Assembly (NCBI RefSeq): GCF_001907675.1
Contig: NZ_MPNT01000001.1
Span: forward strand, 186,001-250,000
Origin: Mycobacterium paraffinicum
Lineage (GTDB): Bacteria > Actinomycetota > Actinomycetes > Mycobacteriales > Mycobacteriaceae
Direction: 5' to 3'
DNA: 64,000 bases
The position numbers and the translations under genes are program-made. The notes under the pieces were generated by a model. The model ran no database searches. It was given only the letters and a program-made list of their open reading frames with translations, and was not told where the DNA came from. Shown in pieces: positions 1 through 9,205 of this stretch; the stretch's first letter is position 1, and every line of letters starts with the position of its first letter.

Positions 1-44
1 CCGGACAGTCACTCGTCGTCGACGGCGGCTACTCCGCGATCTGA
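1..44 (+). CDS. C-terminal end of a short-chain dehydrogenase (partial)
   Basis: The window opens inside a reading frame that ends with GQSLVVDGGYSAI and a TGA at 42-44. A GQ-x(2)-VDGG ending is the usual C-terminus of classical short-chain dehydrogenases/reductases, where it lies near the cofactor and the subunit interface. Only 14 codons are visible, so substrate and subfamily cannot be judged. It converges with the SnoaL-like gene on the other strand. Confidence 0.7.
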   Translation, partial: GQSLVVDGGYSAI

Positions 45-84
45 CCGTGCCAACTTGACTCCTGACGTTGACCGGCGCCGCCGC

Positions 85-534
85 TCATGAACCAGGGACC
101 ACGTCCGTGCGCAGGCGGGTGAGCCTGGTCGACTTGATCAGCCAGTCGTCGCCTTGCTTTTCATACGTCTCGTGGTAATGCCCGAAACCGTGCAATTCTG
201 TGCCATCCGGGAAGCGGAGTAAGTCCTCCATCGCCCAGATGCCCTTCGCCGTTGACGGCGACAGCAGATCGATCTCAGGGGTGTGGCACTGGTGGACAGT
301 GACTACCTCGCCAAGCGTGGGCACCAGCATGGCGAGAAATGCATCGGCCCCGACGATCACGGCCCCCGCCGATTCCGTCGACTCCTGATCTTGACCAGGT
401 ACGGCTTCCCCTGCGGATTCGAGGTTGACCGTGACGTCGTCGGTGAAGAGTTCGCGGTAGGCGTTCCACTCCTTGGTGTCCATCAGGCGGCAGTACCGAG
501 CCTTCAGGCGTTTGATCGCCTCGATGTCATCCAT
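85..534 (-). CDS. SnoaL-like/NTF2-fold protein
   Basis: A 149-residue protein with the opening typical of the SnoaL_4 group: I-x2-LKARYCRLMD-x5-W-x2-Y-x2-LFTDDV, giving the first helices of the NTF2-like cone and its Asp-rich entrance. Family members are small dehydratases, isomerases or non-catalytic ligand binders, and the fold alone does not tell which. The length fits a single domain. It follows the epimerase at 568-1476 on the same strand after a 33-base gap, so the two are probably co-transcribed. Two other SnoaL-type proteins lie at 13001 and 30350. Confidence 0.8.
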   Translation of the reverse strand: MDDIEAIKRLKARYCRLMDTKEWNAYRELFTDDVTVNLESAGEAVPGQDQESTESAGAVIVGADAFLAMLVPTLGEVVTVHQCHTPEIDLLSPSTAKGIWAMEDLLRFPDGTELHGFGHYHETYEKQGDDWLIKSTRLTRLRTDVVPGS

Positions 535-567
535 CCGAAATTCTGTCGTTGAAACAGCGGCTTCTCG

Positions 568-1476
568 CTAGGTCAGGATGCCCCGCCGCTTGAACGTGTT
601 GCGAATGCCGTCGCGCCAGTGGACCTCGCATTTGCCGATGAGCTTCTCACGACGGGTGTTGTCCGAAATGAAGCTGTCGAAGCTGATCGGGCTCTCGACG
701 TAGGTCGCGGTCACGCCCGTCAGCTCGGCCACGTAGTCGCAGATCTCGCGATCCGAAACGGCCTCATCCCCAGCCCAATTCACGATCGTCGCCGGAACGG
801 TCGCCGCTTCGAGCAATAGGTGAGCCTGGCGGGCGATGTCCTCACCGGCGATCGGCGAGCTCATGTTCGACGAACCCACGGGAACCGGCACCGGTTGGCC
901 CTGGGACATGAGGTAGTAGTACGCCACCGGCAGCCCACCATGCCCGGTCCAGCTGTATCCGACGTTCATTCTCGCGATCGTCGTCGGCAGATTGAGGATT
1001 CGGCATGCCGACCGGACCGCGCCTTCGGCCGCCAGCTTGCCGACCGCATAGGAATCGTTGTAACTGGCGGATCCGCCGAGTTTGTCAGTCTCGGAGTACG
1101 CATGGTTGGGATGATCCTCGTGCTCGAGGTACATGCAGAAACTTGAGACGAACAGGAATGCTTCTGCGTTTTCGCAATGCTTCATCAGCAGGCCGGACGA
1201 CTCGGCGTTGCGGTGGATGGAGTCTTCGTGTTCGACGGCCGGATAAATGGCCGAGTGAACGACGTGGGTGAAGTCATCCGGCAACGCCGACATGTCACCG
1301 TCGCTCATGTCCCACGTGCACGTGTGGACGCCCATACTCTCGAGCTCGGCCTTGCGCGCCGGGTCGCTGAAGCGTGCGGCGCACCACACCTCGTTGTCCC
1401 GGGCGAAGTCCTCGACGATGGGGCCTGCGATCTGCCCGGTTCCGCCGGTGACCAGAATCTTCTTGCCTTTCAGCAC
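568..1476 (-). CDS. NAD(P)-dependent epimerase/dehydratase (extended SDR)
   Basis: A 302-residue extended SDR. The N-terminus has the Rossmann motif TGGTGQIAG (about residues 10-18) and the active-site pair appears as YAVGK in the middle of the protein. Family members oxidise, reduce or epimerise nucleotide sugars, sterols or hydroxyacyl compounds. In this catabolic setting an alcohol dehydrogenase role is more likely than sugar chemistry (inference). The GTG start at 1476 has AAGGAG five bases upstream. It sits between the DapB-like gene and the SnoaL gene, all on the minus strand with short gaps, which suggests one transcript. Confidence 0.82.
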   Translation of the reverse strand: MLKGKKILVTGGTGQIAGPIVEDFARDNEVWCAARFSDPARKAELESMGVHTCTWDMSDGDMSALPDDFTHVVHSAIYPAVEHEDSIHRNAESSGLLMKHCENAEAFLFVSSFCMYLEHEDHPNHAYSETDKLGGSASYNDSYAVGKLAAEGAVRSACRILNLPTTIARMNVGYSWTGHGGLPVAYYYLMSQGQPVPVPVGSSNMSSPIAGEDIARQAHLLLEAATVPATIVNWAGDEAVSDREICDYVAELTGVTATYVESPISFDSFISDNTRREKLIGKCEVHWRDGIRNTFKRRGILT

Positions 1477-1517
1477 CTTTGCTCCTTCAGGGTTTCAAGA
1501 CGTTCGGTAGTTGCGGG

Positions 1518-2597
1518 CTAATCCCGCCGGGCCAGCGGGCGGTTCGGCGCGTCCGCCACGTGACGGCCGACGACCATCGGGAAGTCGAGGATGGTCCTTA
1601 TTCCCGGCTCGGCAGCGCACACCGGCGCGATCGAATGCACTGCGTGCATGGCCGTTGCCAGGCAGGCCTGATTGGCTTCGTCGTCGCCGTGAATGTCGAT
1701 CTTGGCCTCCACCATCAATGACGGGGAGCCCTCGACCATCAACTTGAACCCCCGCCCGTCTGGCCACTCGGGAGCGGCGTCCGGCCGTAGCCGTGTGACG
1801 TGCTCTCCGGTAATCATCGGTTTGCCGTTGACGACGGCCGTCGCCGAGAACTTCATCGCGGCTACGGTTCCCGCCTTGATCGTTCCCGCCGCGATGTCGA
1901 AGTCCTCCTTGGCCAGCCATGTCTGCCGGTCGTACACGAATTTGTCGATGGTGGCGTCGATGCCGGCGGCGATGAGCGAGAGCGGCGCATGGAAGAACGC
2001 CCCCATGACCTCGGGCCTGGTCCACAGGGCCTCGTAATCGGGCCCTTGCCCGAAACCCATGTTGTTGAAGAGCATTTCGGCGTTGTCCCAGTGGGCATAG
2101 TTGAGGATCTCCTGGTACCGGATGGAGTCCAGGCGATAGATGCAGGACAACATGGACAGCGGCAGCACCCCCGACGCCCAGCCGGGGTTGAATCCGGTGC
2201 CGTGAAAGCTCGAATTACCCTCGGCGCACGCCTTCTCCATGCGCGCCACGGCCTCCGGTCCCATGACGGCCGGATAGATCAGGGGGGAGACCGCCGTGGA
2301 CACCACGTTCTTGCCCGACGCCAGGATGTCGCAGATGTCGTCGAGGCCCGCCATGGGATTGGTCTCGGCATCGGCCATGTAGACGACGCAGTCGGCGTCG
2401 AGGGCCAGGATCTCGTCGCGGTCCTTGGTCGCCGTGACGCCGATCGGATCCAGGCCACAGATCGCACCGGCGTCCTTGCCGTGCTTGTCGTCGCTGTACA
2501 CGCGCACCCCGACCACCTCGAGATCCGGATCCTCGATCATCGCGGTCAGGGAGAACTTTCCAACGAATCCCGTCGCCCACTGCACTACCCGAAGCAT
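1518..2597 (-). CDS. DapB-like NAD(P)H-dependent oxidoreductase
   Basis: A 359-residue protein opening with RVVQWATGFVGKF, a Rossmann fold of the dihydrodipicolinate reductase N-terminal type, followed by VVGVRVYS and a GKDAGAICGL segment. This long family is common in mycobacteria and resembles 2,4-diaminopentanoate dehydrogenase more than true DapB; substrates are mostly unknown. The ATG at 2597 has GGAGGAG seven bases ahead. A clear promoter with repeated CACCGTAGAT boxes lies 120 bases upstream, so this is the first gene of the left-flank operon. A paralogue occurs at 30853-31914. Confidence 0.8.
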   Translation of the reverse strand: MLRVVQWATGFVGKFSLTAMIEDPDLEVVGVRVYSDDKHGKDAGAICGLDPIGVTATKDRDEILALDADCVVYMADAETNPMAGLDDICDILASGKNVVSTAVSPLIYPAVMGPEAVARMEKACAEGNSSFHGTGFNPGWASGVLPLSMLSCIYRLDSIRYQEILNYAHWDNAEMLFNNMGFGQGPDYEALWTRPEVMGAFFHAPLSLIAAGIDATIDKFVYDRQTWLAKEDFDIAAGTIKAGTVAAMKFSATAVVNGKPMITGEHVTRLRPDAAPEWPDGRGFKLMVEGSPSLMVEAKIDIHGDDEANQACLATAMHAVHSIAPVCAAEPGIRTILDFPMVVGRHVADAPNRPLARRD

Positions 2598-2948
2598 CGA
2601 ACGTCTCCTCCACTAATAACCGGTTGAAAGCGACATCTACGAGCTCCCCGGCTGCGCCCGCGCATTCGCCACTGTCCTGCCATTACTCCACTCGCCAGAG
2701 TAATTTAAACACCGTAGATTATGATTTTTATCACCGTAGATAATCCTTGTCAAGGAATTCCGAGTACCTGATGTTGGTAGGGCGGCGCAGTCCAATACCA
2801 AGACCGTGTCCGACCCACGCGTCCGGTCAGTGCGACGCGATGATAATCAGCGCCGTAGCGACCAACGAGACGGACGATTCGGGCGTAAACGCTTACGCCG
2901 ACACGGGATTGGGAACGTGAATGCGCGCTAATGCAGCTGCGCTACGCG
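2598..2948. other. Intergenic region with a promoter
   Basis: This 351-base gap has no coding-like reading frame. Its only clear content is the A+T-rich promoter/operator at 2708-2755 serving the DapB-like gene. The remainder, between that promoter and the ACAD stop codon at 2949, shows nothing I can assign. Confidence 0.6.
2708..2755 (-). promoter_or_regulatory. Promoter with two CACCGTAGAT repeats
   Basis: On the minus strand TTGACA (2753-2748) and TAAAAA (2730-2725) are 17 bases apart, a good sigma-A-type promoter. Direct repeats CACCGTAGAT at 2710-2719 and 2732-2741 are 22 bp apart, about two helical turns, on either side of the -10 hexamer. This placement suits a repressor. Related sequences occur at 42731 and 60044. 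Confidence 0.6.
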
Positions 2949-4100
2949 CTACTGGCGGACATCGGACTGCGCCTGGGCATAGATCAAACGGCGCTGTGCG
3001 TCCGCGGAGCCGAAAAGCTCGTTGCCCGTGACCCATTTCTTCAAATATCGGTGTGACAGGTTCTCCCAGGTAAAGCCCGTCCCGCCATGAAGCTGAATCG
3101 ATTGCTTGGCCGCCGACCGCAGCGCCGCGCCGGCCGACGCCTTGGCGATCCTGGCCGACATAACGGCCTCCGCCAGGTCACCATCGGAACCGTTGGCGGC
3201 CGTCGCGTCGGCTCGTCGAGCGGCACGGTAGACGCTCGCTCTCGCGCGCTCGAAGTCAACGGCGGCATCGACGACGTCGTGCTTGAGGGCCTGGAAAGTG
3301 ACGATCGGCTGACCGAACTGGCGCCGCAACAACCCGTATTCGACCATGCGCTCGATGCAGGAGCGCGCGGCGCCGACCATCTCCGCCGAGAGCAAGATCG
3401 CCCCGACCGTAAGCGCCTCAGTGAAAGCGCGTTCGGGAACGGGCAAGAACGTGCACTCGGCGCCCTCGATCGACAAATGGCTGATCGCGCGCAGTGTGTC
3501 GGCTCGGGGAACCTCGGTCAGCGAGACCCCGTCGGCCGCTGCCGCACCTTCGAGCAATGCGACGCCAAGCGCGCCACCCCGACTGGCCGGAACGGCCAGC
3601 AGCGCGTCGGCCAGCAGGCCCGGCACATAGTCGACGCGACCCGAGACCGTGCCGTCCGTGACCGATGCCGGGCTCACATGACGGACGCTCCATGACGCGT
3701 TCGCTCCCGGCCACGCGAACACGAACGGACGCGGCTCGCCGGCGATCCGCCGCAACCAGGCGTCGCGGTCCGTCCCTTGCGCGGCCGCGAGAACCTGGGT
3801 GGTCATGCACGTGCCGATCAGATCGTAAGGGGCCAGCCCAGCGCCCAGTTCCTCGGCGGCGACCGTCGCAAATTCGCGTGTTGCACCGAGGCCGCCGTGC
3901 TCTTCGGCGACGAGAATTCCACCCAGGCCCAGGTTGCGGTGGATATCCGAGTTGAGCTCGGCCAGTTTGCTTTCCGCGGTATCGGGAAAGTCGCGTAGTA
4001 CGTCGTTTCGCCATACCCGGGACAGCATCCCGCTAATTGAGGCGCGGAACTGTCGCCGCTCGTCACTCTCGCGATAACCATGAGCGATGTTCTTCGTCAC
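2949..4100 (-). CDS. Acyl-CoA dehydrogenase, probable non-catalytic partner subunit
   Basis: A 383-residue ACAD if the GTG at 4100 is used. That start overlaps the stop of the upstream CaiB gene by GTGA, the rule in this operon; a longer frame to 4226 would run 130 bases into CaiB with sequence unlike any ACAD. The C-terminal part has the family pattern QLHGGTGFTWENLSHRY. Where medium-chain ACADs carry the catalytic Glu (YEGT), this protein reads LFGSA, and it lacks the mid-protein ERG motif. With the ACAD at 6142 it resembles the alpha/beta heterotetrameric steroid ACADs of actinobacteria (ChsE1-ChsE2 type), where only one subunit is catalytic. Confidence 0.85.
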   Translation of the reverse strand: MTKNIAHGYRESDERRQFRASISGMLSRVWRNDVLRDFPDTAESKLAELNSDIHRNLGLGGILVAEEHGGLGATREFATVAAEELGAGLAPYDLIGTCMTTQVLAAAQGTDRDAWLRRIAGEPRPFVFAWPGANASWSVRHVSPASVTDGTVSGRVDYVPGLLADALLAVPASRGGALGVALLEGAAAADGVSLTEVPRADTLRAISHLSIEGAECTFLPVPERAFTEALTVGAILLSAEMVGAARSCIERMVEYGLLRRQFGQPIVTFQALKHDVVDAAVDFERARASVYRAARRADATAANGSDGDLAEAVMSARIAKASAGAALRSAAKQSIQLHGGTGFTWENLSHRYLKKWVTGNELFGSADAQRRLIYAQAQSDVRQ

Positions 4101-6145
4101 CTCGTCGCCCCTTGTCGAGAACTGGCTGCGTCGTCGGCGGCAAACGTCGCGCGCGCCCCGGCGTCGTCCGCGCCCAGCAGTGGAGCTGGGCGATAGCCGG
4201 AACGCGCCGAGCCCGCCACTTTCCACGGCAGGGTGATGATCTCCGCTGGGACGACCACCGGATGCTCGACGGGCAGGAAGAATTGGCGTGCACGCAGCTG
4301 CGGATCAGTGACCACGTCCGCGGTCAACCTGACGAAATACGCGGCGATCCCCGCCGCCTGGAGTGACGACATCACGGCATCGGGATCCTCGGTGACAGCT
4401 CGGGACACGACCGACTCGATGTCGGCACCGGAATCCTGCCGCCCCAGGGCGCGCGCAACGCGCTCGGCGTCGCCCTCGGAAAACGAGATCGCGACGGTAC
4501 GCCCGTCCGCGGTGTCCACCAGCAGATCCCGCGTGGCCCTGCCGACCTCGCCGTGCAGATGGCGCAGTTTGACGGCTACCGCCTCGGCCATCGAAAGGTC
4601 AACGCGCTCTTCGTCGTTCGCACCGCCGAGGTACCAGGCTGCGGCCAGCGTGGCCACCCAGATCGCTGCGGCGTAATCGGCCAGCGCGCCGATCAAGTAG
4701 ACCCTGGATCCAACGGCCTCGTGGATCGCTTCGGTGAGGCCGGCGTACGCGTGCACGTTGGGTGCATAGCCCCGGAAGTCCGCGTGCGGTCCGCTGCGGC
4801 CGTAGCCGGAGATCGACGCCACCATCCCCCCGGCTCCGCTGCCCACCATTACCGAACCCGTCCCGAGGCGCGCCAGTCGGCTCGAGCCGACGTTCTCGAT
4901 CAACACGTTCGCCCAGGAAAGCGCCAGGCGCGCAATCTCCGGATCCTCACCGACGCCCTCTGTCACGCTCTGTTTGCAATAGTTCGCACACATGAAATAA
5001 GCCGCGCGCTCGATGCCGGCTTGACCGTCGGCGAACGGGCCATTGCGTCGGTAGACGTCGAGTCGGCCTTGATCCTCCAGCCGCACCACCTTCGCGCCCA
5101 TGGCCCCCAAGATCGCGCCGCTGAGCGGGCCGGCGAGCACGTTGGTAACCTCCACCACCCGCAGGTCATCGAGGCTGCGCTCGCCTGCCGCTTCGGGGTT
5201 GGGCGACGAGGCTGCGGCGTGCCGGGTGACCACGGCAGGTAGCGGAGGGACGGCGGGATCGAATCCGACACACCTGGCCTGCCAATCCCGCTCCTGGAAC
5301 TGGTCGGAAGTGTTGACCTCGGCGACGGTGCGCACGGCGGTCGCCGGAACCCCGTTGCCCTGCATCAGTCGTTCACACTCGACCTTGGGCCGAGCCGCGA
5401 GCCACTGCGCCACGGCCGCGTTGATGGTCTCCCCGTTGGCGACTCGGTCGGGAAGCGTCGGGTACAGCGATATCCACTCCGGCCGGCCGACCACCTCGGC
5501 GACACGGGCGAACTGGTGGTCGTCGATGACGATGATGTTGATCAACCCGTCCGCGCATTCGAACACGCCTGCGGGCGCCGAGTAGCGGGCCGCGCCGCCG
5601 GCACCCCCGCACCGGTACAAGATGTGAGCGAGCTCCTGCTGCACGGAAGAGAACGCGGTCGCCTCCTGCGCGGACAGGTCCAGGTGCACGGCGATCCCGT
5701 CGCTGCGGCTCAGCGAAATCCCGTGCAGTGCAGCGAGAACCGCTAGCAGCCCGGTCGCCTGCAACGCCTGCTCGCCGGGCATCTGATGGAACCGGCCGTC
5801 GCCGTCGGTCAGCGCCGCCAGCATGCCGCCGGCCGCCGCGCACACCAGGTCGGAGCCCGGCCGGCCGCCGGCCGGGCCGTCAAGCCCGAAGGCCGACACG
5901 GTGACCCACGTTCCGGGGCGGCCGGGGCGGTTCTCAACCCACCGGGCAACCTGCGACAGGTAGGAGTCATCGGTCACCTCGGCGACGCGGTCGCAGATGA
6001 CGATGTCCGCGTCGCCGGCCACCGAGGTGGCGGTGGCAACGTCGGCGCCCAGACTGGCGAGCGTGTCGTGCGCGGTCAGGGCGACCGCGCCGTCACCGAG
6101 CACCACACTGTGGAAGCCGGCGAGGTAATCGACGCGGGACGTCAT
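4097..6145 (-). CDS. Tandem-fused CaiB/BaiF CoA-transferase (682 aa)
   Basis: Two family III CoA-transferase units lie in one chain. The second begins near residue 322 with LRVVEVTNVLAGP and keeps the catalytic-loop Asp (ALADYAA, near 489). The first unit is degenerate: its opening is unlike other CaiB proteins and the residue aligned with the catalytic Asp is Glu (PGEQALQ, near 124). Active family members move CoA between acids through an aspartyl-CoA thioester. The gene is translationally coupled to both neighbours by 4-base overlaps (ATGA with the ACAD at 6142, GTGA with the ACAD at 2949), so CoA activation and dehydrogenation are made together. Similar fusions are at 36921 and 49887. Confidence 0.85.
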   Translation of the reverse strand: MTSRVDYLAGFHSVVLGDGAVALTAHDTLASLGADVATATSVAGDADIVICDRVAEVTDDSYLSQVARWVENRPGRPGTWVTVSAFGLDGPAGGRPGSDLVCAAAGGMLAALTDGDGRFHQMPGEQALQATGLLAVLAALHGISLSRSDGIAVHLDLSAQEATAFSSVQQELAHILYRCGGAGGAARYSAPAGVFECADGLINIIVIDDHQFARVAEVVGRPEWISLYPTLPDRVANGETINAAVAQWLAARPKVECERLMQGNGVPATAVRTVAEVNTSDQFQERDWQARCVGFDPAVPPLPAVVTRHAAASSPNPEAAGERSLDDLRVVEVTNVLAGPLSGAILGAMGAKVVRLEDQGRLDVYRRNGPFADGQAGIERAAYFMCANYCKQSVTEGVGEDPEIARLALSWANVLIENVGSSRLARLGTGSVMVGSGAGGMVASISGYGRSGPHADFRGYAPNVHAYAGLTEAIHEAVGSRVYLIGALADYAAAIWVATLAAAWYLGGANDEERVDLSMAEAVAVKLRHLHGEVGRATRDLLVDTADGRTVAISFSEGDAERVARALGRQDSGADIESVVSRAVTEDPDAVMSSLQAAGIAAYFVRLTADVVTDPQLRARQFFLPVEHPVVVPAEIITLPWKVAGSARSGYRPAPLLGADDAGARATFAADDAASSRQGATR

Positions 6146-7323
6146 TTGCGACCGACCCCGAGGAAGCTCGACGCGATGATCTCGTGCTGGATCTCGTTGC
6201 TGCCGCCCGCAATCGGCATGAGGAACGAGTACAGGTAGTCCTCCCAGTGTGTCCAGGAGCCGACGTCGGGGCGATGCGCCGGCGCATCCAGGCCGAGCAG
6301 ATCGACACCTATCTCGGATAGCTCGACGCCGAGCGCGGAGCTGAAAAGCTTGAATACCGAGGGCATGTGTGGCGACATCTCAGCGTGGCTCCTGGCTTCG
6401 GCCATCTCGTAGGCCATCGCCCGTGCACCCTCGACCTTTTCGATAAGGCCGCCGAGCCGGACCACATCGGCGTCCGACACGCCGTTCGGCGCCTCGCCGA
6501 CAAGGTCGAGTAAATCGTCGAGCATTCGCCGCAGCTTGGCGGCGACGCCCGGTCCCCCACGCTCGTGCTCCAGCAGCGCTCGCGACGCCGCCCAGCCCTC
6601 GTTCTCGGCGCCGACGATGTTCTCGACGGGCACCTTTGCGTCGACGAAGAACTCTTGGCAAAACGTCACTGCGCCGGTCATCGCGACCGTCGGCGTCATC
6701 TCGACGCCGGGCGTGTTGGCCATGTCGACCAACAGCAGACTCAGACCGCGGCTGCCGGTGGAGCCTTCACCTGTGCGGCACAGCAGGATCATCCACGTCG
6801 ACCGCATCGCGTGGCCCGTCCAGACCTTGCTGCCGTTGACGACGTAGTGATCGCCATTGCGGACCGCCGTCGTGCGCAGTGAGGTCAGGTCGGAGCCCGC
6901 CTCCGGCTCCGAAAAGCCCTGGCACCACATCGTATCCACCGAGGCGATGCCGGGAAGGTGGCGTTGCTTTTGCTCCTCGGTACCAAAGCGCAGCAAGATC
7001 GGCGCCAACATGTCCAGACCGTTGACGTTCACCAGCGGAATGCGCCGATAGGCCAGCTCTTCGCGGATCAGCATTTGGTCGACGTCGGTCAGCCCGCGGC
7101 CACCCCATTCGGTCGGCCAGTGCGGGATCAGCCAGCCATCTTTGGCGAGCCGGCGATTGAACTGATGCAGCCATTCGTATTCCTCGTCGCTGGCCCACTC
7201 CGCCGTCAGGTCGGCTGCTACCGCGCGGTCGTCGGGGAAGTTCTCGTCCAGGTAGGCCTTGAGCTCGTCGAGCATCGCGCGCTGGGCGTCACTCAGCGGA
7301 AACCCGCTAGTCAGTCCTCGCAC
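6142..7323 (-). CDS. Acyl-CoA dehydrogenase, probable catalytic subunit
   Basis: A 393-residue ACAD with the mid-domain FAD-contact segment WCQGFSEPEAGSDL and a GSKVWTGHA segment. The C-terminal AGGSNEIQ has Gly in place of the catalytic Glu of medium-chain enzymes. Near residue 240 it reads EHERGG, the position of the catalytic Glu in steroid side-chain ACADs of the ChsE type. I therefore infer that it is the catalytic subunit paired with the ACAD at 2949. The start is GTG at 7323. It lies 44 bases downstream of the monooxygenase gene and overlaps the CaiB gene by 4 bases. Confidence 0.87.
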   Translation of the reverse strand: MRGLTSGFPLSDAQRAMLDELKAYLDENFPDDRAVAADLTAEWASDEEYEWLHQFNRRLAKDGWLIPHWPTEWGGRGLTDVDQMLIREELAYRRIPLVNVNGLDMLAPILLRFGTEEQKQRHLPGIASVDTMWCQGFSEPEAGSDLTSLRTTAVRNGDHYVVNGSKVWTGHAMRSTWMILLCRTGEGSTGSRGLSLLLVDMANTPGVEMTPTVAMTGAVTFCQEFFVDAKVPVENIVGAENEGWAASRALLEHERGGPGVAAKLRRMLDDLLDLVGEAPNGVSDADVVRLGGLIEKVEGARAMAYEMAEARSHAEMSPHMPSVFKLFSSALGVELSEIGVDLLGLDAPAHRPDVGSWTHWEDYLYSFLMPIAGGSNEIQHEIIASSFLGVGRK

Positions 7324-7367
7324 GTGTCCAGTCCCTTCGGTCGGCGCATCCTTGAGCCGTCACGATC

Positions 7368-9032
7368 TCATGCGTAGACAGTCGCTCCGGTCGGCGTCAA
7401 CGTGAACCCCTCGTAGTTGTTTTCGGCGACCCTGTCGCAGGTCTTCCGGTAGTTCCCGACTCCGGCCAGGTAGGCCATGAAGACCCGGGGTTTGCCGGGG
7501 ACATTGGCACCCAGGTACCACGAGTCCGCCTCGGTCATCAACGTCTTGTCCGCGAACTTGCTGACCAGCCTCACCCAGCCGTCCTCGGCGTCGGGGTTGG
7601 CTTCGATCGTCGCGATCGAGCGCTCGCGGAGATGGCCGATGCAGGCGCTGATCCAGTCGACGTGCTGTTCGATCGAGACGATCGTGTTGCTGAGCACCGA
7701 GGGGCTGCCGGGCCCGGTGATCGTGAACATGTTCGGGAAGCCGGCGACGGCCAGTCCCAGGTAAGAACGCGCGCCGTCGGCCCAGTGGTCGCGAAGCGAA
7801 ACACCGTCGCGTCCACGGATGTCCATCCGCAGCAACGATCCCGTGAAGGTGTCGAATCCGATCGCGAGCACGAGGGTGTCGAACTTGTAATCGGCTTTCG
7901 CCGTGCGGATGCCGTCCGGTATTACCCGCTCCATGGGCTCCTTGCGCAAGTCGACGAGCGATACGTTGGGCCGGTTGAATGTCTCGTAATAGTTCGTGTC
8001 CATGCAGGGCCGCTTGGCGCCGAACGGATAACTCGTGGGTATCAGCGACGCGGCGACGTCGGGGTCCTTGACGATGGTGCGGATCTTTTCGCGGACAAAC
8101 TCGGCCGCGGTTTCGTTGGCGGCCTTGTCCACCATGAGATCGGTGAAGGCACCTAACAATTCGTTGACCCGGCCTACCCGCCACGCCGCCTCATAGGTCT
8201 TGCGGCGGGTCTCCTCGTCGACTTCGAGGGCCGCCTCGGTGGGCGTGTGGCCGGCGGTCCCGAACGTCGTCCACCGCGACTCCTCCCGGTACTCCTGGTA
8301 GCGCGCCTTCATCTCGGCGAGCTCGCTCTCGGTGTACGGACGGTTCCGCGCGGGGATCGTGAAAACCGGGGTCCGCTGGAAGACGGTGAGTTGGTCGGCC
8401 TGCTCCGCGATGATCGGAATCACCTGCACGCCTGACGATCCGGTGCCGATGACGGCAACGCTTTTCTCGGCGAAATCCACGCCCTCGCGCGGCCATTCGG
8501 CGGTGTGGTACCGCTCGCCCGCGAAGCTGTCGAGACCGTCGATGTCGGGCAACTTCGGCGCCGAGATACAGCCGACGCCGGTGATCAGAAACGGTGCCGT
8601 CCATCGGTCGTCTTGCTCGCTGATGACATGCCAGCAGCGGCCGTCCTGATCCCACATGGCCGATCGCACACGCGTGTTCAGCTGGATGTCGCGACGAAGG
8701 TCGAATCGGTCGGCGACGTGGTGAATGTAGCTGAGTATCTCGGGCTGGGTGGCATAGCGCTCCGACCAGTTCCATTCCTGTTCGAGTTCCGGCGAGAACG
8801 AGTAGGAGTACGCGAGGCTCTCCACATCGCAACGGCAGCCGGGATAGCGGTTCAGGTACCAGGTGCCCCCGATGTCGTCTTCCGCTTCGAGCACGGCCAC
8901 CGACAGCCCCATTCCGCGCAACCGATACAACGCGTACAGGCCTGCGAAGCCCGCGCCAATGACGATGACGTCGGCGTGGCGGTCGGCTCGGGACTGTCCG
9001 CCGTTGGAAGCCGCGGCGCTGCTTGACACCAT
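7368..9032 (-). CDS. Flavin-containing Baeyer-Villiger monooxygenase
   Basis: A class B flavoprotein monooxygenase of 554 residues. It has the FAD motif GAGFAG near residue 22, the Baeyer-Villiger fingerprint F-x-G-x3-H-x3-W (FAGERYHTAEW), and the NADP motif GTGSSG. Such enzymes insert oxygen next to a ketone to give an ester or lactone. I chose ATG 9032 because GAGGGGAC lies just upstream and the FAD motif then sits at the usual distance; ATG 9092 is a weaker alternative, and the open frame to 9245 would cross the operator and the divergent gene. It heads the operon down to 2949, under the palindrome at 9106-9121. The esterase at 25304 could open its product (inference). Confidence 0.9.
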   Translation of the reverse strand: MVSSSAAASNGGQSRADRHADVIVIGAGFAGLYALYRLRGMGLSVAVLEAEDDIGGTWYLNRYPGCRCDVESLAYSYSFSPELEQEWNWSERYATQPEILSYIHHVADRFDLRRDIQLNTRVRSAMWDQDGRCWHVISEQDDRWTAPFLITGVGCISAPKLPDIDGLDSFAGERYHTAEWPREGVDFAEKSVAVIGTGSSGVQVIPIIAEQADQLTVFQRTPVFTIPARNRPYTESELAEMKARYQEYREESRWTTFGTAGHTPTEAALEVDEETRRKTYEAAWRVGRVNELLGAFTDLMVDKAANETAAEFVREKIRTIVKDPDVAASLIPTSYPFGAKRPCMDTNYYETFNRPNVSLVDLRKEPMERVIPDGIRTAKADYKFDTLVLAIGFDTFTGSLLRMDIRGRDGVSLRDHWADGARSYLGLAVAGFPNMFTITGPGSPSVLSNTIVSIEQHVDWISACIGHLRERSIATIEANPDAEDGWVRLVSKFADKTLMTEADSWYLGANVPGKPRVFMAYLAGVGNYRKTCDRVAENNYEGFTLTPTGATVYA

Positions 9033-9105
9033 GATCTCTGTCCCCTCAAGCGCACTGCCGGTACGTGGTTCGCCGTCCAGCGCGCCATTCATTTCGTACT
9101 TTTTC

Positions 9106-9121
9106 GACCGTCTGGTCGGTC
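9106..9121. promoter_or_regulatory. TetR-type operator between the monooxygenase and ADH genes
   Basis: GACCGTCTGGTCGGTC has 5-bp inverted arms (GACCG/CGGTC) around six bases and matches the local consensus GACCGACCGGTCGGTC at 14 of 16 positions. It lies in the only intergenic space between the divergent genes at 9032 and 9206 and can control both. On the plus strand it is flanked by TTTTTC and TAACATAAC, which may hold promoter hexamers. Confidence 0.7.
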
Positions 9122-9205
9122 TAACATAACATGGAGGCGGGCGTCTGCGGTTGCTGTTGCGCGGGCCGCGATCGGCGCCGTAGCTGACGACGAGGGAGTC
9201 TCTAG